Below, piece after piece: positions 1-10,931 of a stretch of 64,000 nt of DNA. Source of the stretch: Symbiodinium natans (lineage: Eukaryota > Sar > Dinophyceae > Suessiales > Symbiodiniaceae); the NCBI GenBank assembly GCA_905221605.1, contig CAJNDS010002347.1, positions 1 to 64,000 of the forward strand. The letters run 5' to 3'. Every line of letters begins with the position of its first letter. Position 1 is the stretch's first letter. A model generated the notes under the pieces. The model was given only the letters and a program-made list of their open reading frames with translations. It was not told the DNA's origin and ran no database searches. The position numbers and the translations under genes are program-made.

Positions 1-1
1 C

Positions 2-850
2 CTGATTGGTCCAGATTCACTGAACGACGAATGGAATCGGACGAAGGTCGGCGGCTTGGGCTTGATCAAGCCCTTACCGCCATTGAGACACCCCCCCCAC
101 AAACATATTTCCCTCCATCTCATGCAGCAATGTTTGAGCTTCCCGAAATTGCGCCGGTTTTGGAGGCCCATAATCGCAAACTTCGAACTGACAGATAGCC
201 AGTGGCAGCAGGCAACATTGCCCACGAAATTCGGAGGTCTTAGGCTTAGTGTGGATGAGCTGCGGATGAGCGGGGTCGTTGTCCACCGGAGTGACTTGGT
301 TTTCTTGTGTTCCATTCGGCAAGTCTGCAGTTCCATGAAAGATATTTTGAAAGGAATCACCCATGCCCACAACGATCCTGCTGAGACCCATGCCCTGCAG
401 AACCTCATCCCTTTTCTCCCGAATGCTTCCCCGGCTCACGGTACGACCTGCCCGAATCACCGCGAGTTGGTACAAATAGCGATTCAGAAAAGCAACGATT
501 GTCTTGTCTTGTACAAGGATCCTCTACGAGCGACGCGCTTAGGATTCGAGCTTGTCAACTCCCAGGGGGTGATGGCTGGCTCATCGGAACGCCTAACACG
601 AGTTCAGACACTCTCCTCTTTAATGTTGCAGTCCTTGACTCTCTCTCCTTGCGACTTGGATTGGAAACTCTGACTTCTGGAGGGCAATGTCCGCTCTGTC
701 ATCAAGCTATTGGGTTCTTTAGGACATCAATCTATGACATGTATGGCAGGAGGAGCTCGTGCTCGCATGCACTACACCCTTCGCGATTCGATCTATGCTG
801 TCGCGGAACGGGCCGGGGTGCGGCCACCACTTGAGGTTAACATTTTGACT
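2..850 (+). mobile_element. LINE (non-LTR retrotransposon) reverse transcriptase C-terminal relic
   Basis: The reading frame is open from the window edge and carries the conserved region that follows the catalytic core in many LINE reverse transcriptases. TDSQWQQATLPTKFGGLRLS lies at about 191-250 in frame 2. Homology then appears to move to frame 1 (GDGWL near 568, RLGL near 652, CPLC at 688-699) and back to frame 2 (GHQSMTC near 722, then an RMHYTLRD-like block near 764-787, ending in PPLE near 833). Two frameshifts are therefore inferred, near 560 and near 705, and the protein cannot be functional. The catalytic domain would lie left of the window. Family assignment is from memory of LINE sequences; the frame changes are seen directly. 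Confidence 0.68.
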
Positions 851-878
851 CGCAGCCAGATTTCGTGGCGGTTCATGC

Positions 879-2207
879 TTACAGCCTTTCGGCCTTCCTG
901 CCTGCCTTTCGCGGAGGCCCCAGGATGCGCTGGCCCCGCCTCTTCCTGGAGCGCTCCGTGGCAGTCGAAGATCGCGTCTTCAAGACGCTGAGCGGGCGCC
1001 CGCCGCGGCGCCGTGGCTTAAAAATGAACCCGTGGTCTGGGACCTGCGAGTCCTTTCCCGCTTTGGCCAACCGCAGCAAATCTGGAAACTTGTTGGCGAC
1101 AGCTTGGCGGGACAGCCTTTTGCACCTGGCATGGCCGTTTCTGGTGAAGCGGGCAGAGATCCCTCCGGCCTTCGCTTTGAAGGTGCCGCCCTTCTTACAC
1201 TTATCGACCACCAGTAAACGGTAGCGTGCAACGCGTCCGCCGTCTGCCAGATACAAAGCTGTCCGCTCAACATCCTCTGTGATGTCCGAAATTCGCGGGT
1301 GATACTTCAATGATCTGCCGGCTGTGAAACCGAACAACGCCCCATAGACCAAGCCAGGGACACGGGTCATTGTGCGCCTGTCCTCAATTGAGTACTGGGC
1401 TGCGTATCCAGCGAATTGCTCGATCCTGTGTGCCAGGGAAGTACCCCAAAGCTCGACATCTTCTGGAGGGCTCAAAAACTCATCCTCGGCTTCGGCTTCT
1501 TGTTCTGATGTGGGTTTGGGGGGCGACTTACCCCCTGCGTTTAGGGCGTTGGTCACACAGGCATTTATAGCTTCTCATAACCCCCTTGGTGTGTTGTGCA
1601 TCCAAGCAGCAAGCTTCTGCTGGGCAGAGAACGGCATGAACCGTTCCTTGTCTGGGTGATAAAATTTGATGCCCTTCCAGTTGTCGTCGCACACCACGAT
1701 CTTCTGCCCTACCGGCGCGCGCCTTCATGTGAGCAACAAGTTCTTGGCGATTGAAGGGTTTGGGCACTCCAGGGAAACGAATGACTAGCAGAGTTCAAGA
1801 ATCGACAGCCCCACATCTAGAGCGAGGAAAAACGAGGGCGCCTTGAAATGAAGGTGGTCACATTGGCGCAACCGGGCAGAGCAATCACCAAGCGATGTTG
1901 AAAAGCCGTGCCCGAGACAGCATTTTGGTAAACACCTTGTTGTACGTGGGAGTCGGTGTGCGCCACAAAAACGAATGTGCGCGCCAAAAGCCGGCGGCTC
2001 AGCACCCTTGCGAGGATTCCCACCGTGCCCGCCCAGAGCTTGTCCCCACGGCCGTATGATCTCACAGCGATCAACGGCAAATCCTTCACATCCTGGAGCG
2101 AGGCTTGATATCACACGTTCCATTCTGGGGATCAAGGTCGAATCTGGGTTTTTGCAGCTGAAATCACCGGGGCCCATGTGAAGCTGCACATCCAAACTTT
2201 CGGGCAA
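879..2207 (-). pseudogene. Decayed unidentified protein-coding region
   Basis: Coding-like protein runs through several frames on the minus strand. Pieces in order are SLDVQLHMGPGDF (from 2207), RSYGRGDKLWAGTVGILAR (about 2065-2009), HFKAPSFFLALDVGLSILEL (about 1850-1790), RFPGVPKPFNRQELVAHMK, KIVVCDDNWKGIKFYHPDK (about 1705-1650) and then the longest open piece, 1574-879. There are at least four frame changes and one TGA (1575-1577). The open piece has an acidic patch near its start and ends in a basic Arg/Lys-rich tail. It converges tail to tail on the LINE relic. I do not recognise the family; a retroelement ORF or a host retrogene are both possible. Confidence 0.5.
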
Positions 2208-3689
2208 AGAAAATGAACAAAAGGAAGATCACTCCATGGAATAACTGCAGTAGCGGTAAGCCTACTTACGATACGAGATATACGAGTATAGTGGTGCTGC
2301 AATCAGGGCACCACTGAGCTGACCAAAAAAAACGCAAATTTATGCGTTCAGTCCTGGGGAACTTGTGCCCGAGCCTTTCGGAGGAGGTCCTTCAATGGCA
2401 TGAGTGCAATGCGTCAGCTTGAGCGTGCGGCCAAATCCCCGCAGAGAAACATTTGCAAGACTGACTGGCGGCAAATACGCATGTGACTGGCGGAAAACTT
2501 GAACTGAAACCCATCACAACCGCCGGCAACCCTATACACCACTTGCGATGTTACTTATCAGCAGACGTCAGTTTGCCTTCATGAGGCCAGACACACCTGA
2601 AAGGTCCGGTTGCACGAAACCAATGGAACCTAGTAGCCCCTACCACCGCGAAGATGGTTGAGAACAAAGAAAGATCCTTCCACAACTGACAAGCGATAAA
2701 GACTGGAAAATGCCCGAATAGAGGGACGAACAGGTCAGGTAGGACCCCACCCAAATGCTTGATTACATCAAATCAAGCAAATGAAGAAAGGCCATCTCTC
2801 CTGAACGATCTTGTCAGAAAAGACGAGCTCCGGCGCCCGGGGTTTCTCTGCTGTGCCATACAGCCTCGAATGCTTCGTCGCCATGGCATCAACTGTGGCC
2901 CCAACCTGCGACCAACTTAAATAGCAGCTTGACTCAACCAGACGTCATGTCATTATATGTCATCAAGTTGTCGTTCTGTCTTACGACGTGATATCCTCGA
3001 AAACGCAAGTGTACGCCAACTTTTACTCTTGAGATCGACATCGCGCACAGCCGAACAAACTCCAATGGCCTGAACCTGGAAGGTCAAGTTGCTTTTGCTG
3101 TCCTAACCCTGTGATGTCACGAGCCCAAATATGCGCGGGTAACCAGCAATGTAGGTTCTTGTGCAAAACAACCCCAGTTCCAGGAAGCGGTTCAGACTTT
3201 ATCTTGCTTGGTGCAGATTCGCATGGATTTGCGATGCATCAAGCGGCACTGGGCCGGAGTGCAAGGAATCAGGTGTTCAGGTGTGGACGCATATGAACCG
3301 TGACCCCGTGCAGCTGCATTCTTAGGAACACCGTGATAGGCTGGAACCCAGCCCCAAATGAGTCCCAGAGTTCCAGACGTATCAAAAATCTTGGAGGGCC
3401 CCGCTAGCCGCTTCTGATCTCGTTTTGCCTAGATCATCAACCAGAAGATCATCTGCGCCGTCATTCCGACACATCATTGGCCTTCCCGGCGCCTTCGTCG
3501 GCGGCTCCGCCTCTACTGGGACTCCGACTCACTCCATAAACGAGTCGACCCATCAACGCAGGCGTCGAACGCTGGCTTACTGCGCGAGCAACCTCCAACT
3601 GGGCATGACTCTGTCTTCGTATCATTCGGTGCTGTCGCCCCACCTGATCCTCGAGACAGCTGTATGTCTTTCTCCACCCTTTCAACACG
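2208..3689. other. No gene seen
   Basis: About 1.5 kb of unique-looking sequence. Open frames are all under about 95 codons and show no recognisable motif. I see no repeat structure. Confidence 0.5.
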
Positions 3690-5250
3690 GTTCGAAACCT
3701 TTCGAATAGACTCCTCAGCCTCCTCGAGCCTTATCGATCTCCAACCTGACCTTCCAGAGTCTTTGTATGCGATTCCGCAGCTGAGGTATCTGATCTCACT
3801 TTGGTTTTCAATCCATCAGCTTCGTTCTCAATCTGAGCAAATCGATCACTAGGCGCAACTTCAACCTCCTGGACCTTCTTGTCAAAATATTGAAAAGATG
3901 ATGCTGAGGACGATCGCATCGTATCAATCATCTCCTTGTTCTTATAAATCATTGTCCCGATTGCACTCCCAGCTACCGACGAGGGCACTTGACCAGAATC
4001 CTGAGGTCTTCCCTCGGCTATCTTACGAATGGCCTGAAGCTCGTTCTCTACCTTTGTGACGACTTGACCTTCGATATCACGCGGAATCCTCATCGCATGA
4101 ATCGCCGTGTTGCGTGCCTCGTGAGCTGTCAGACTGAGAGATGAAAACATATGATCAATCCCTCTGATATCATCCTTATTCTTGTTCATGCCCTCCTTTG
4201 CGTCTATCACTACCATTTCCAATTGACATCCGTCTCTAGTATCTCCCTTTTGTGTCGTTTCAGGCGATATTCCTGCTCCAGCGACCCTTTTCGACGGACT
4301 GGAACCAGCTCTATGCCAACTTCCTTGACGTCAGTAGGAGGCGTGGACGCGTGGACATATTCGCCTCGGCTTCCTGCCGAGAAGCGTCTGGAACAAGCAG
4401 ACCCGGATCGGGCCTCCTTCCCCCTAACCCAACCCTTCCCCCCATGACGCCACCCCCCCCCCCCCGCCCTGTGGGCCCCCCCAATCGCTTGGAGGAGCTG
4501 CAAACCGATGCCGTGGTCCCGCCTGTCCTTGACTACAGGGAGAGTGCCTCAAAACCCCCCCCCCCACCCCCCACCCCCTCCTCCCCCCTCCCCCTCCACC
4601 CCTTTAACCCCGCTGCCCTTCCTCCCCTTTTTTTGCGAAACCCTCTTTCCTCCTTTCCTGTCCTGGGGCCGGCCCGACTGCCGAGGCGGCGCGCGCAAGC
4701 GTCTACAATTATGTTCGGTATGTCTACCGGTTGCAGTGGGAATCGGCGACTCCAGACCTGAAGATGACACGCTTATAGTGCCTCCGCGGCCTCTCTCAGG
4801 CGTAATCTGGCCCGCCATGTGTATCGATTGGCTAGCGTCCTCGCACCTTTTACTCGCTGGGCGCTTGCATCCGAAGTATCATCAGGTCTATCAGAGCACT
4901 CCTTCTCTTGACATCTTCACCGCTCTCCTCATCTTCGAACCCTCTCTTGATGGACTCGGGTCTGCGGATCCTACGCTCCTCATCATCAAGGTTATCTTTC
5001 GTGCCCCTACCGAACCCTGGGGCCCTGGGAGCTCAGATCCCATTCGATTTCCTTGCAGCAGCGATGACATCGTTATCCGTAATCCCACCTGATTCACGAA
5101 GTGATCCTCGTCGCCGAATGGATATCCATAAGATTCATCCATCTGGGTATCAGGTACATCATGTCCTTTATCATCCTCTCGCGAAGACCCGTGGATGAAA
5201 ACTGGCTGATTGGCGAACCATTCTGTTCTATCTTTTTGTTTTTTGTCCTT
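3690..5250 (-). pseudogene. Decayed unidentified coding region with helical segment
   Basis: Minus-strand coding-like pieces run from about 5200 to 3731. They begin with DESYGYPFGDEDHFVNQVG (about 5140-5085), followed by a charged stretch containing DDEERRIRRPESIKRGFEDE in another frame (about 5000-4930). The block HASTPPTDVKEVGIELVPV (about 4350-4295) comes next. Last is an open 163-residue frame (4222-3731) that is rich in Lys, Glu, Asp, Ala and Met and predicted helical. A TGA interrupts near 5040, frames change near 4220, and a C-rich tract (4440-4660) replaces coding sequence in the middle. The family is not recognised. The open 163-residue piece might still be an exon, but flanking damage makes a pseudogene more likely. 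Confidence 0.42.
4440..4660. repeat. C-rich low-complexity tract
   Basis: Runs of C, CCCA and CCCT give proline-rich frames on the plus strand and glycine-rich frames on the minus strand. It is low complexity and not evidence of a gene. Confidence 0.8.
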
Positions 5251-5460
5251 TCATTGGGGTAGATTCTCCGGCATCTGATTTGTTAAATGGACCGCCCCTA
5301 AGAGAGAACGAAACTTAGAAGCACATCTGCATTTCCTTCTTAGCTTGTTTGCTTCCCTGTCATACTATCTGGCCGCCGCAAGGTCATCATACATCTGTCA
5401 TGCTTGCCACAGTCAACTCATGACGACAAATTTCCCAGCTAAAACGCCCGAACATTTTTT

Positions 5461-5620
5461 GACACCCGTCGGGCCCTCAACATGCACGAAGTTGCGAAGC
5501 ATAAGATGGTTGTGTGTTCTGAAGTGCAGACCAATCAATGCCCCAAGTGCTTGACTGTTTTCTAGAATATGTCATCTGCCAAGCGTCATTTTCGAGCATC
5601 TCGTGACCGCCCATGTGCAG
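5461..5620 (+). mobile_element. CCHC zinc-finger relic of a dinoflagellate-type LINE
   Basis: Frame 1 reads CSEVQTNQCPKCLTVF, a TAG (5563-5565), then NMSSAKRHFRASRDRPC. Cysteines lie at 5539 and 5548, a histidine at 5587 and a cysteine at 5614, which is C-x2-C-x12-H-x8-C. In my memory of dinoflagellate LINE polyproteins a very similar finger (CPxCLTVF..., then H..., then C) lies downstream of the reverse transcriptase. The in-frame stop marks this copy as degenerate. It overlaps the start of the open frame that follows. Confidence 0.5.
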
Positions 5621-6145
5621 TGGATCGAGGCCCAGGAAACTCAGGAACTGCCTGGCTCCAGCCAGCTCGACATGTGGATCGGCAACGGCGCGGGGGACGC
5701 GCCCATGCAGCCGACGGAGCAGAGCAAGAGACCCAGAACGGAGGATCCCACGGCGAACCACAAGAAGCTCGTCGGCATGATGGAGAACTTGGACTACCGT
5801 CTGCGCCAGCTCGAAGGTGCCACGCCGTGCTTCTTTCTGCCTCTGGAGGGATGCGGACTGGCCCAAGCCATGCAGGCTGCAGCGGCCTACTACGACGGGC
5901 GCAGCCCCGGCAAGGGCAAACCGCATCCGGACAAGCATCGCAAGACTCTAGCAGCAGCCCTCGTGAAGTTTGCGGCAGAGCGCGAGTTGCAGCGACTTTC
6001 TCAGGACGAGCAAGCAGCCCTGGCCCAGACGGACAAGCTTCTTGCAGCAGCGCGCCGGCCGTCCCTCGCGGAGCAGCACGAGATGCTCAAGCTGATGTTC
6101 CCCCTCATGCACCGTCGGCCAGCGCCCGCTGTAGCGGAGGCATGA
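5566..6145 (+). CDS. Open 180-residue frame, probable LINE polyprotein tail
   Basis: Frame 2 is open from 5555 to the TGA at 6143-6145. The region 5603-6142 gives 180 codons but opens with GTG; the first in-frame ATG is at 5672, giving 157 residues. The protein has a polar acidic start, then MMENLDYRLRQLEG, FFLPLEGCGLAQAMQAAAAY, a GKGKPHPDKHRKT turn and an Ala/Glu/Gln-rich helical C-terminus. A pyrimidine-rich stretch ending in TCTAG at 5565 could be a splice acceptor. The finger relic directly upstream suggests this is the C-terminal domain of the same LINE polyprotein, one frame off. It is unusually free of stops for this window. Function unknown. Confidence 0.5.
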
Positions 6146-9096
6146 GTGTAGCGTTGTCTCTACGGTGTCACTGCGAGACGTGGACAGTTTGGACGCCTCA
6201 GAGCCTGTGAGTGAGCGTGAGTGAGAGTGAGTGTCATACTATCTAAACACGAGTGTCTTTTCTAACCTTTTTTGCTGGTTTCCCTCCGCTTTATTTGAGG
6301 CCCTCCATTCTCGGACCCCTTAAGATATAGTCCTAAACCCCAAGAAGCCCGAAGGATTCACTATATGGGGTTCTTCTTCTTCTTCTGTAAGCTTAATCCT
6401 CATGGGGTTCAGAAGTATAGGTACTACGTCGCCATACTACAGCTGGACCCGAACTGCCAATGCTACCTGCCATACCTGTATCTGAGCCGGCTTCCGCTTG
6501 GAATGGGTATCTATGCCACGTATGCGTGGACATCGAACGACGCTACCTTGTCTGTGTACATGATTTGTGCTACTTCAGTGTCTGCCGGGTTGATGTGGGG
6601 TTTGCTGCCTTCACGCAGCCTCCAAGCCTTTGATAGTGTACTTCTTCCATGGAAGGGCTCAGGGCCCCTCAGGGATACTCGGAAATTAAGTCTTTAAGTA
6701 AATCCTAACCGTGGGCTGCCTTCAGCCCCCCTCTCAATTCGCCCGCACCTTCCTGCGTAGCTTGTCAGTTCGGTCGCCCTGTCGCTCTTTGACAGCGGCA
6801 CTGCTCCTGTTCCTGTCGTATCTGGCGCGCTGGCCATTTTATTGCTGCACCGCAGGTTGACGCACCTGCAGTCTTGGCAAAGTCCTTCTGGGGCAAAGTA
6901 CCGACTGGTTTAAGACTTGGTTGTGAGCTTGCGAAGCTCCCGACCTAATCCTCATGCCCCAATGAAAGAAAGAAAGAAAGAAGAGGACAAAAGTTCCTTC
7001 GATGGCTATCCGGGGGAATGAACTAGTCACTGCGTGCACGTGTCCATTGCTTCAGCACCCACGCAGAAATGCAAATCCATGAGCACAACTTGATGCATCG
7101 TGGAGCTGCAAAGCACACACACAAACCCGGGTCTTGAAGGGCATGGCATGATCTGGCATGTCATGTTGAAGTGTGAACTCGACAACATCGCATGGTCGAG
7201 TGCCCCGTTCTTTCTTGCGCAGAGAGGACCGTCAAGTCGACTGCAGAAGAACATCGCCTAACAAGCCCAAACTCACGCGTTCATGCATTTGCATGACAAA
7301 CCGCAAACCTCAGGAAACTGACTGGTCTTGAGCCAGCTTTGGACTTACAGCTGTCTTCTTGGGAGCCTGTCTTGGTTCCAAGCAACTCCTTTGCAACTCT
7401 GTCTCGCTGCGCATGAAGAGAGGCTCTCAAGAAAATAGGCGTAAGAAAGCAGCGGGCCAGAATGACTCAGTGATTCACGATCACTAGTTCGATGCTTCAC
7501 TCCTTGGCAACGGCTCCCTTTACGCGCTGTGCCATGGGTTGGACACCTGTGCTTCTCCGACTTCGCCTGGCACCAGTACTGCTTCCTGGGATGACCGCGC
7601 TGTCTCTGACTTCGTCGAGACGAAGCGAATTAAATGATTGAGGAAAGACTGAAAGACCAAGCTTTGTGGACCTCGTCTCCTCAAATATTAAAGGAATTTA
7701 TGGGCTCCTGTTCCGGGTCGCTTTGTCTGGAGGGTCCTGACGGTCCTGAAAGTATGCTTCTCTCTTCAGCACAGCATGGCAAGCATCAACCAAGCTAGGC
7801 TGGAAGACCCTACGACAAGTATGGACGTGTGCGTGGGCAGCAACTTCCTTCAGCATCGTCCGGGGTCATCTGATGCGTATCGCCTGTGACAGATTTTGGA
7901 AGGTCGCCCAGCAACATACCACATGGAAAGTATACCGGGATGTCAGGTTCGCTGCGGTGAGCACGCTATGTCTGGGTCTGTGAGTGGCCACAGACCAAAA
8001 GGACCAAAAGGCCGCCCCCTTCTGTCACCTGACTTTCAGGATGGCTATGTTAGACCGATGTTTGAGCTCATCCTATTTTCAGGCGCCGCAGATCCAAAAA
8101 AGAGGATGCATGAGGGAAATGCTGGGGCCACCGTGCCCCCAATGACGCCGGTTGCTGCAAACTCTTACGCTGGGGGGGTCCGAACCCTTTCAACGACCCA
8201 CGGTTACTATTGCGCACTAGCGGTGGCAGCAATCTCTGTCTTTTGCGGCCGGGAGGGATCCCCCTCAAATGGAGAAGGCCATCTTCGTCTTGCTGCCCCC
8301 TCCGCACCCCCCAGCCGGACTCCGCACCTAGAAGACCAAGAAACAAACTTCTTTGAGGAAGTCTAGAGAAATGACTGCACAAGAAAAGTTCGAAAGGGTG
8401 CACTCAGGGAGCCAGATGTACCACGCCGCAACATTGTTGATCGACCCCGCCTCCGCTCGGCTGCGCTGGAGCCTGGTTCCGGGAGCAGGGAAACTCATCG
8501 TGGTAAGCTCATGTTCGGGTGTGATGCACTTTTGGTTTAGCAAGCTTGCGCACATGAGTTGTCCCATGTTGTCCATATATGGCAACTTACCTTAGAAATC
8601 AGCTGCGGGTGCAACGGTAGCAGGGGATGTCAGCTGCTTTGAGTGCTTTTGTGTGGCTTGCGGTTGAGGTCCATGCTGCCTCCAGGGTTTTCAGGTGGAG
8701 GTCGACTCAGAACTTCTCTACTGAGAGGCCGCAGGCTTGGGCTTTAAGGCTTTCGCACCTGGAGGCTATGAGAGTCCGAGAGTCCATGGGGTGACAAGCT
8801 TGGGACTGTTGCAGCTTGAATGGCCCTTTTTACAAGTAGCATGATGTCATGGCAGACCTTACCACCCTCCCTGCTTTGCGGGACAGAGCAGATTCCGGCC
8901 TCCATGCTTCGGGTCAGCGCAACTTCTCGTCCTTGCTCATCAACCGTCGACTGCACGATGCCTATGTTCTGCTGTTTCACCTTTCATCCAGGGTGTTTGT
9001 TCATGAGTAGGGTTGGCTTTCTAGGCTCGCGCCAGGCAGCAGCTCACTTTGCAACAAGACTTTGAAGCTTCTCCATCGGTACGCTGGTACCCATGG
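6146..9096. other. No supported gene
   Basis: Nearly 3 kb in which open frames reach at most 156 codons (7896-8366, TTG start) with no recognisable motif or clear composition bias. A short tandem GTGAGTGA-like stretch lies at 6206-6232. Confidence 0.45.
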
Positions 9097-9134
<38 letters not shown>

Positions 9135-9153
9135 CCATCACACACACACACAC
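9097..9153. repeat. (CAT)n followed by (CA)n microsatellite
   Basis: About 13 CAT units, slightly imperfect near the end, run directly into a (CA)n tract. Confidence 0.95.
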
Positions 9154-9449
9154 TTCATGTCAGGGTCAAAACAAAATCTTGGATGTTCTTAAGCAATGCG
9201 TGACGAATCCGAACATTCTGCAAGCATCGCCAGGACAGTGGCGGAGGGCAGTGAAAAGCCTCTGCATGACTTGCGCATTCAATTGCAGCCCGGCAACCAT
9301 GTCGATGTAATTTCGGATGTGCTCCCTGTGACGGCCTTAGTTACCGCGAAAATCCTGCAAGATCTCTCTGACCTTTGTCTTTATGTGTTTGCTTAAGCAG
9401 GTCCCACACTGAACTTCTCTGCAGATAACGCCCTATATCAGCGACAAAC

Positions 9450-9638
9450 CTTGCCCTTTGCAGCGGTGGCAGGTGCATCTACGAAGCTTGGGATCCTGCC
9501 ATCTTGGATGGACCTGGCAAACAGCTTTTGGGGGGCTGCCGGGCTGCACGTCTGACCCAAAGTTGGACAGATCAAGCCACTGCGGACGCGGGTGCTGTGG
9601 CCAAAACGGCCTAAACCCAAGTCCTGTTTCACAGCAAC
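9450..9638 (-). CDS. Candidate internal exon, unidentified
   Basis: On the minus strand GTTTGTTCAG precedes 9638 and CAAG|GTTTGTC follows 9450. The 189 bases are open in one frame (63 codons), beginning VAVKQDLGLGRFGHSTRV and ending APATAAKGK. Composition is coding-like but no family is recognised and no partner exon is nearby. Confidence 0.3.
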
Positions 9639-10235
9639 CTGAACAAACGAAGCCATACCAAGCCACGATGTTTGCTGCAGCTTTCTGATGTCCCACCATC
9701 TGATTCCTCCAACCCCTTGGCCTCGTTCGTGTGGTTGGCCGAGAGCTAACAGCCGAGGTGGCCCGCGAAACGCTTCCTCACAAGAATCTTCTTAGCTGAG
9801 CATGGGAACTCCCGAACATGCCCGCTCGAAGTGAAGTTTATGGTCGCAGAACCTACTTCAGCTGTGACAATCGGCCATTTAACAAACAAGGTTGTTTAAC
9901 ACATCGAATGAGGGAAGAGCCGTCTAGCATTTCGTAGCATAAGCCGAGTCCAATGAGTACAAGCGGCCTTGAGACTGCATGGACCGTCCAAGCCGCTCGA
10001 GGTCGTAGGTGGCCTTTGCAGATTTTGCAGCCGTGCTTCGATATCCTTCAAGCGCAAGCCTGAATCATTGTACTTGTACGGTATACGTATACAATCGTAA
10101 ACATCATACAGGACAGAACTCATATTTGTGACGTAGTATGCGCCCGTTAGAAGGGGCGTCTTGAGTCCGCGGCGGCGCCCTGTGATTTGCTTACGGCGTC
10201 TTCTTCGGGATCCTGTTTCTCCTCCAGAAATATGA

Positions 10236-10931
10236 TTGGAATTCAAACAGAGCACGAGCCCTCGCGAGAGCAACAAGACCTCACCCACCCCTGCCATGCA
10301 GATCCTGCCCACAGAGGACGACGAAGAAGCGAAGGATTACAGGCACGATTGCTGTCATGGTGGCTACTACGACCAGCACATCGCTGGCAGTGTCCTTAGC
10401 AAAGATTCATGTCTGTTGGATGAGGGGGTTGCGGTCTGGACTCGCGTAGGTATAGCCCTATGCGGCAAGCACACGCTAATGCGGTGGACGGTCGGATCCT
10501 TCCTCGGGAGTTCGGAGACCTGGTGTGGCTTCTGCCAAGGCACTGACCAACCCGATATGACAAAGAGCAAGAACCTTGCACAACATCGATTGCGCGCTGA
10601 GCTGTGCCTAGACCCCGAAAGCAATGATGCAACGGACATTGATTTGAGCCACTTTAATGTTCATGCAATGCTCATGCGGCCAAATCCTGCCGCCTGGTGC
10701 TCTCCAGCCGCACTACGACAAGCAGTCAGGTGCAGCCAGGCAACACATAAATCAAGGAATGGACTGCCACTTCCTTCAGCACATGCAGCAGCACTTCGCA
10801 CACGACCCAATGGCAATGTTAATAGCCCATGTAACTGGCAATACGACAGCAGGGCACCCATCGGATCGAGGTTCTGCTTTGGCTTTCGGAAGCCATTTTC
10901 TGAACACCTAGACTTTATCCTCCCGAACTGA
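10236..10931 (+). CDS. Unidentified 231-codon open frame
   Basis: The frame is open from a TTG at 10236; the first in-frame ATG is at 10296, giving about 211 residues. It begins with an acidic DDEEAKDY segment, has scattered Cys and no motif I recognise. A frame this long can arise by chance in 64 kb, and another frame (10657-10911) looks equally plausible. Confidence 0.2.
   Translation: MEFKQSTSPRESNKTSPTPAMQILPTEDDEEAKDYRHDCCHGGYYDQHIAGSVLSKDSCLLDEGVAVWTRVGIALCGKHTLMRWTVGSFLGSSETWCGFCQGTDQPDMTKSKNLAQHRLRAELCLDPESNDATDIDLSHFNVHAMLMRPNPAAWCSPAALRQAVRCSQATHKSRNGLPLPSAHAAALRTRPNGNVNSPCNWQYDSRAPIGSRFCFGFRKPFSEHLDFILPN

Noticed and set aside
4252-5092. Plus-strand proline-rich frames of 169 and 194 codons
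   Set aside because: Caused by the C-rich tract and the shadow of the minus-strand remnant.
7896-8366. 156-codon frame with TTG start
   Set aside because: No motif, no ATG start and no splice support; length is reachable by chance.
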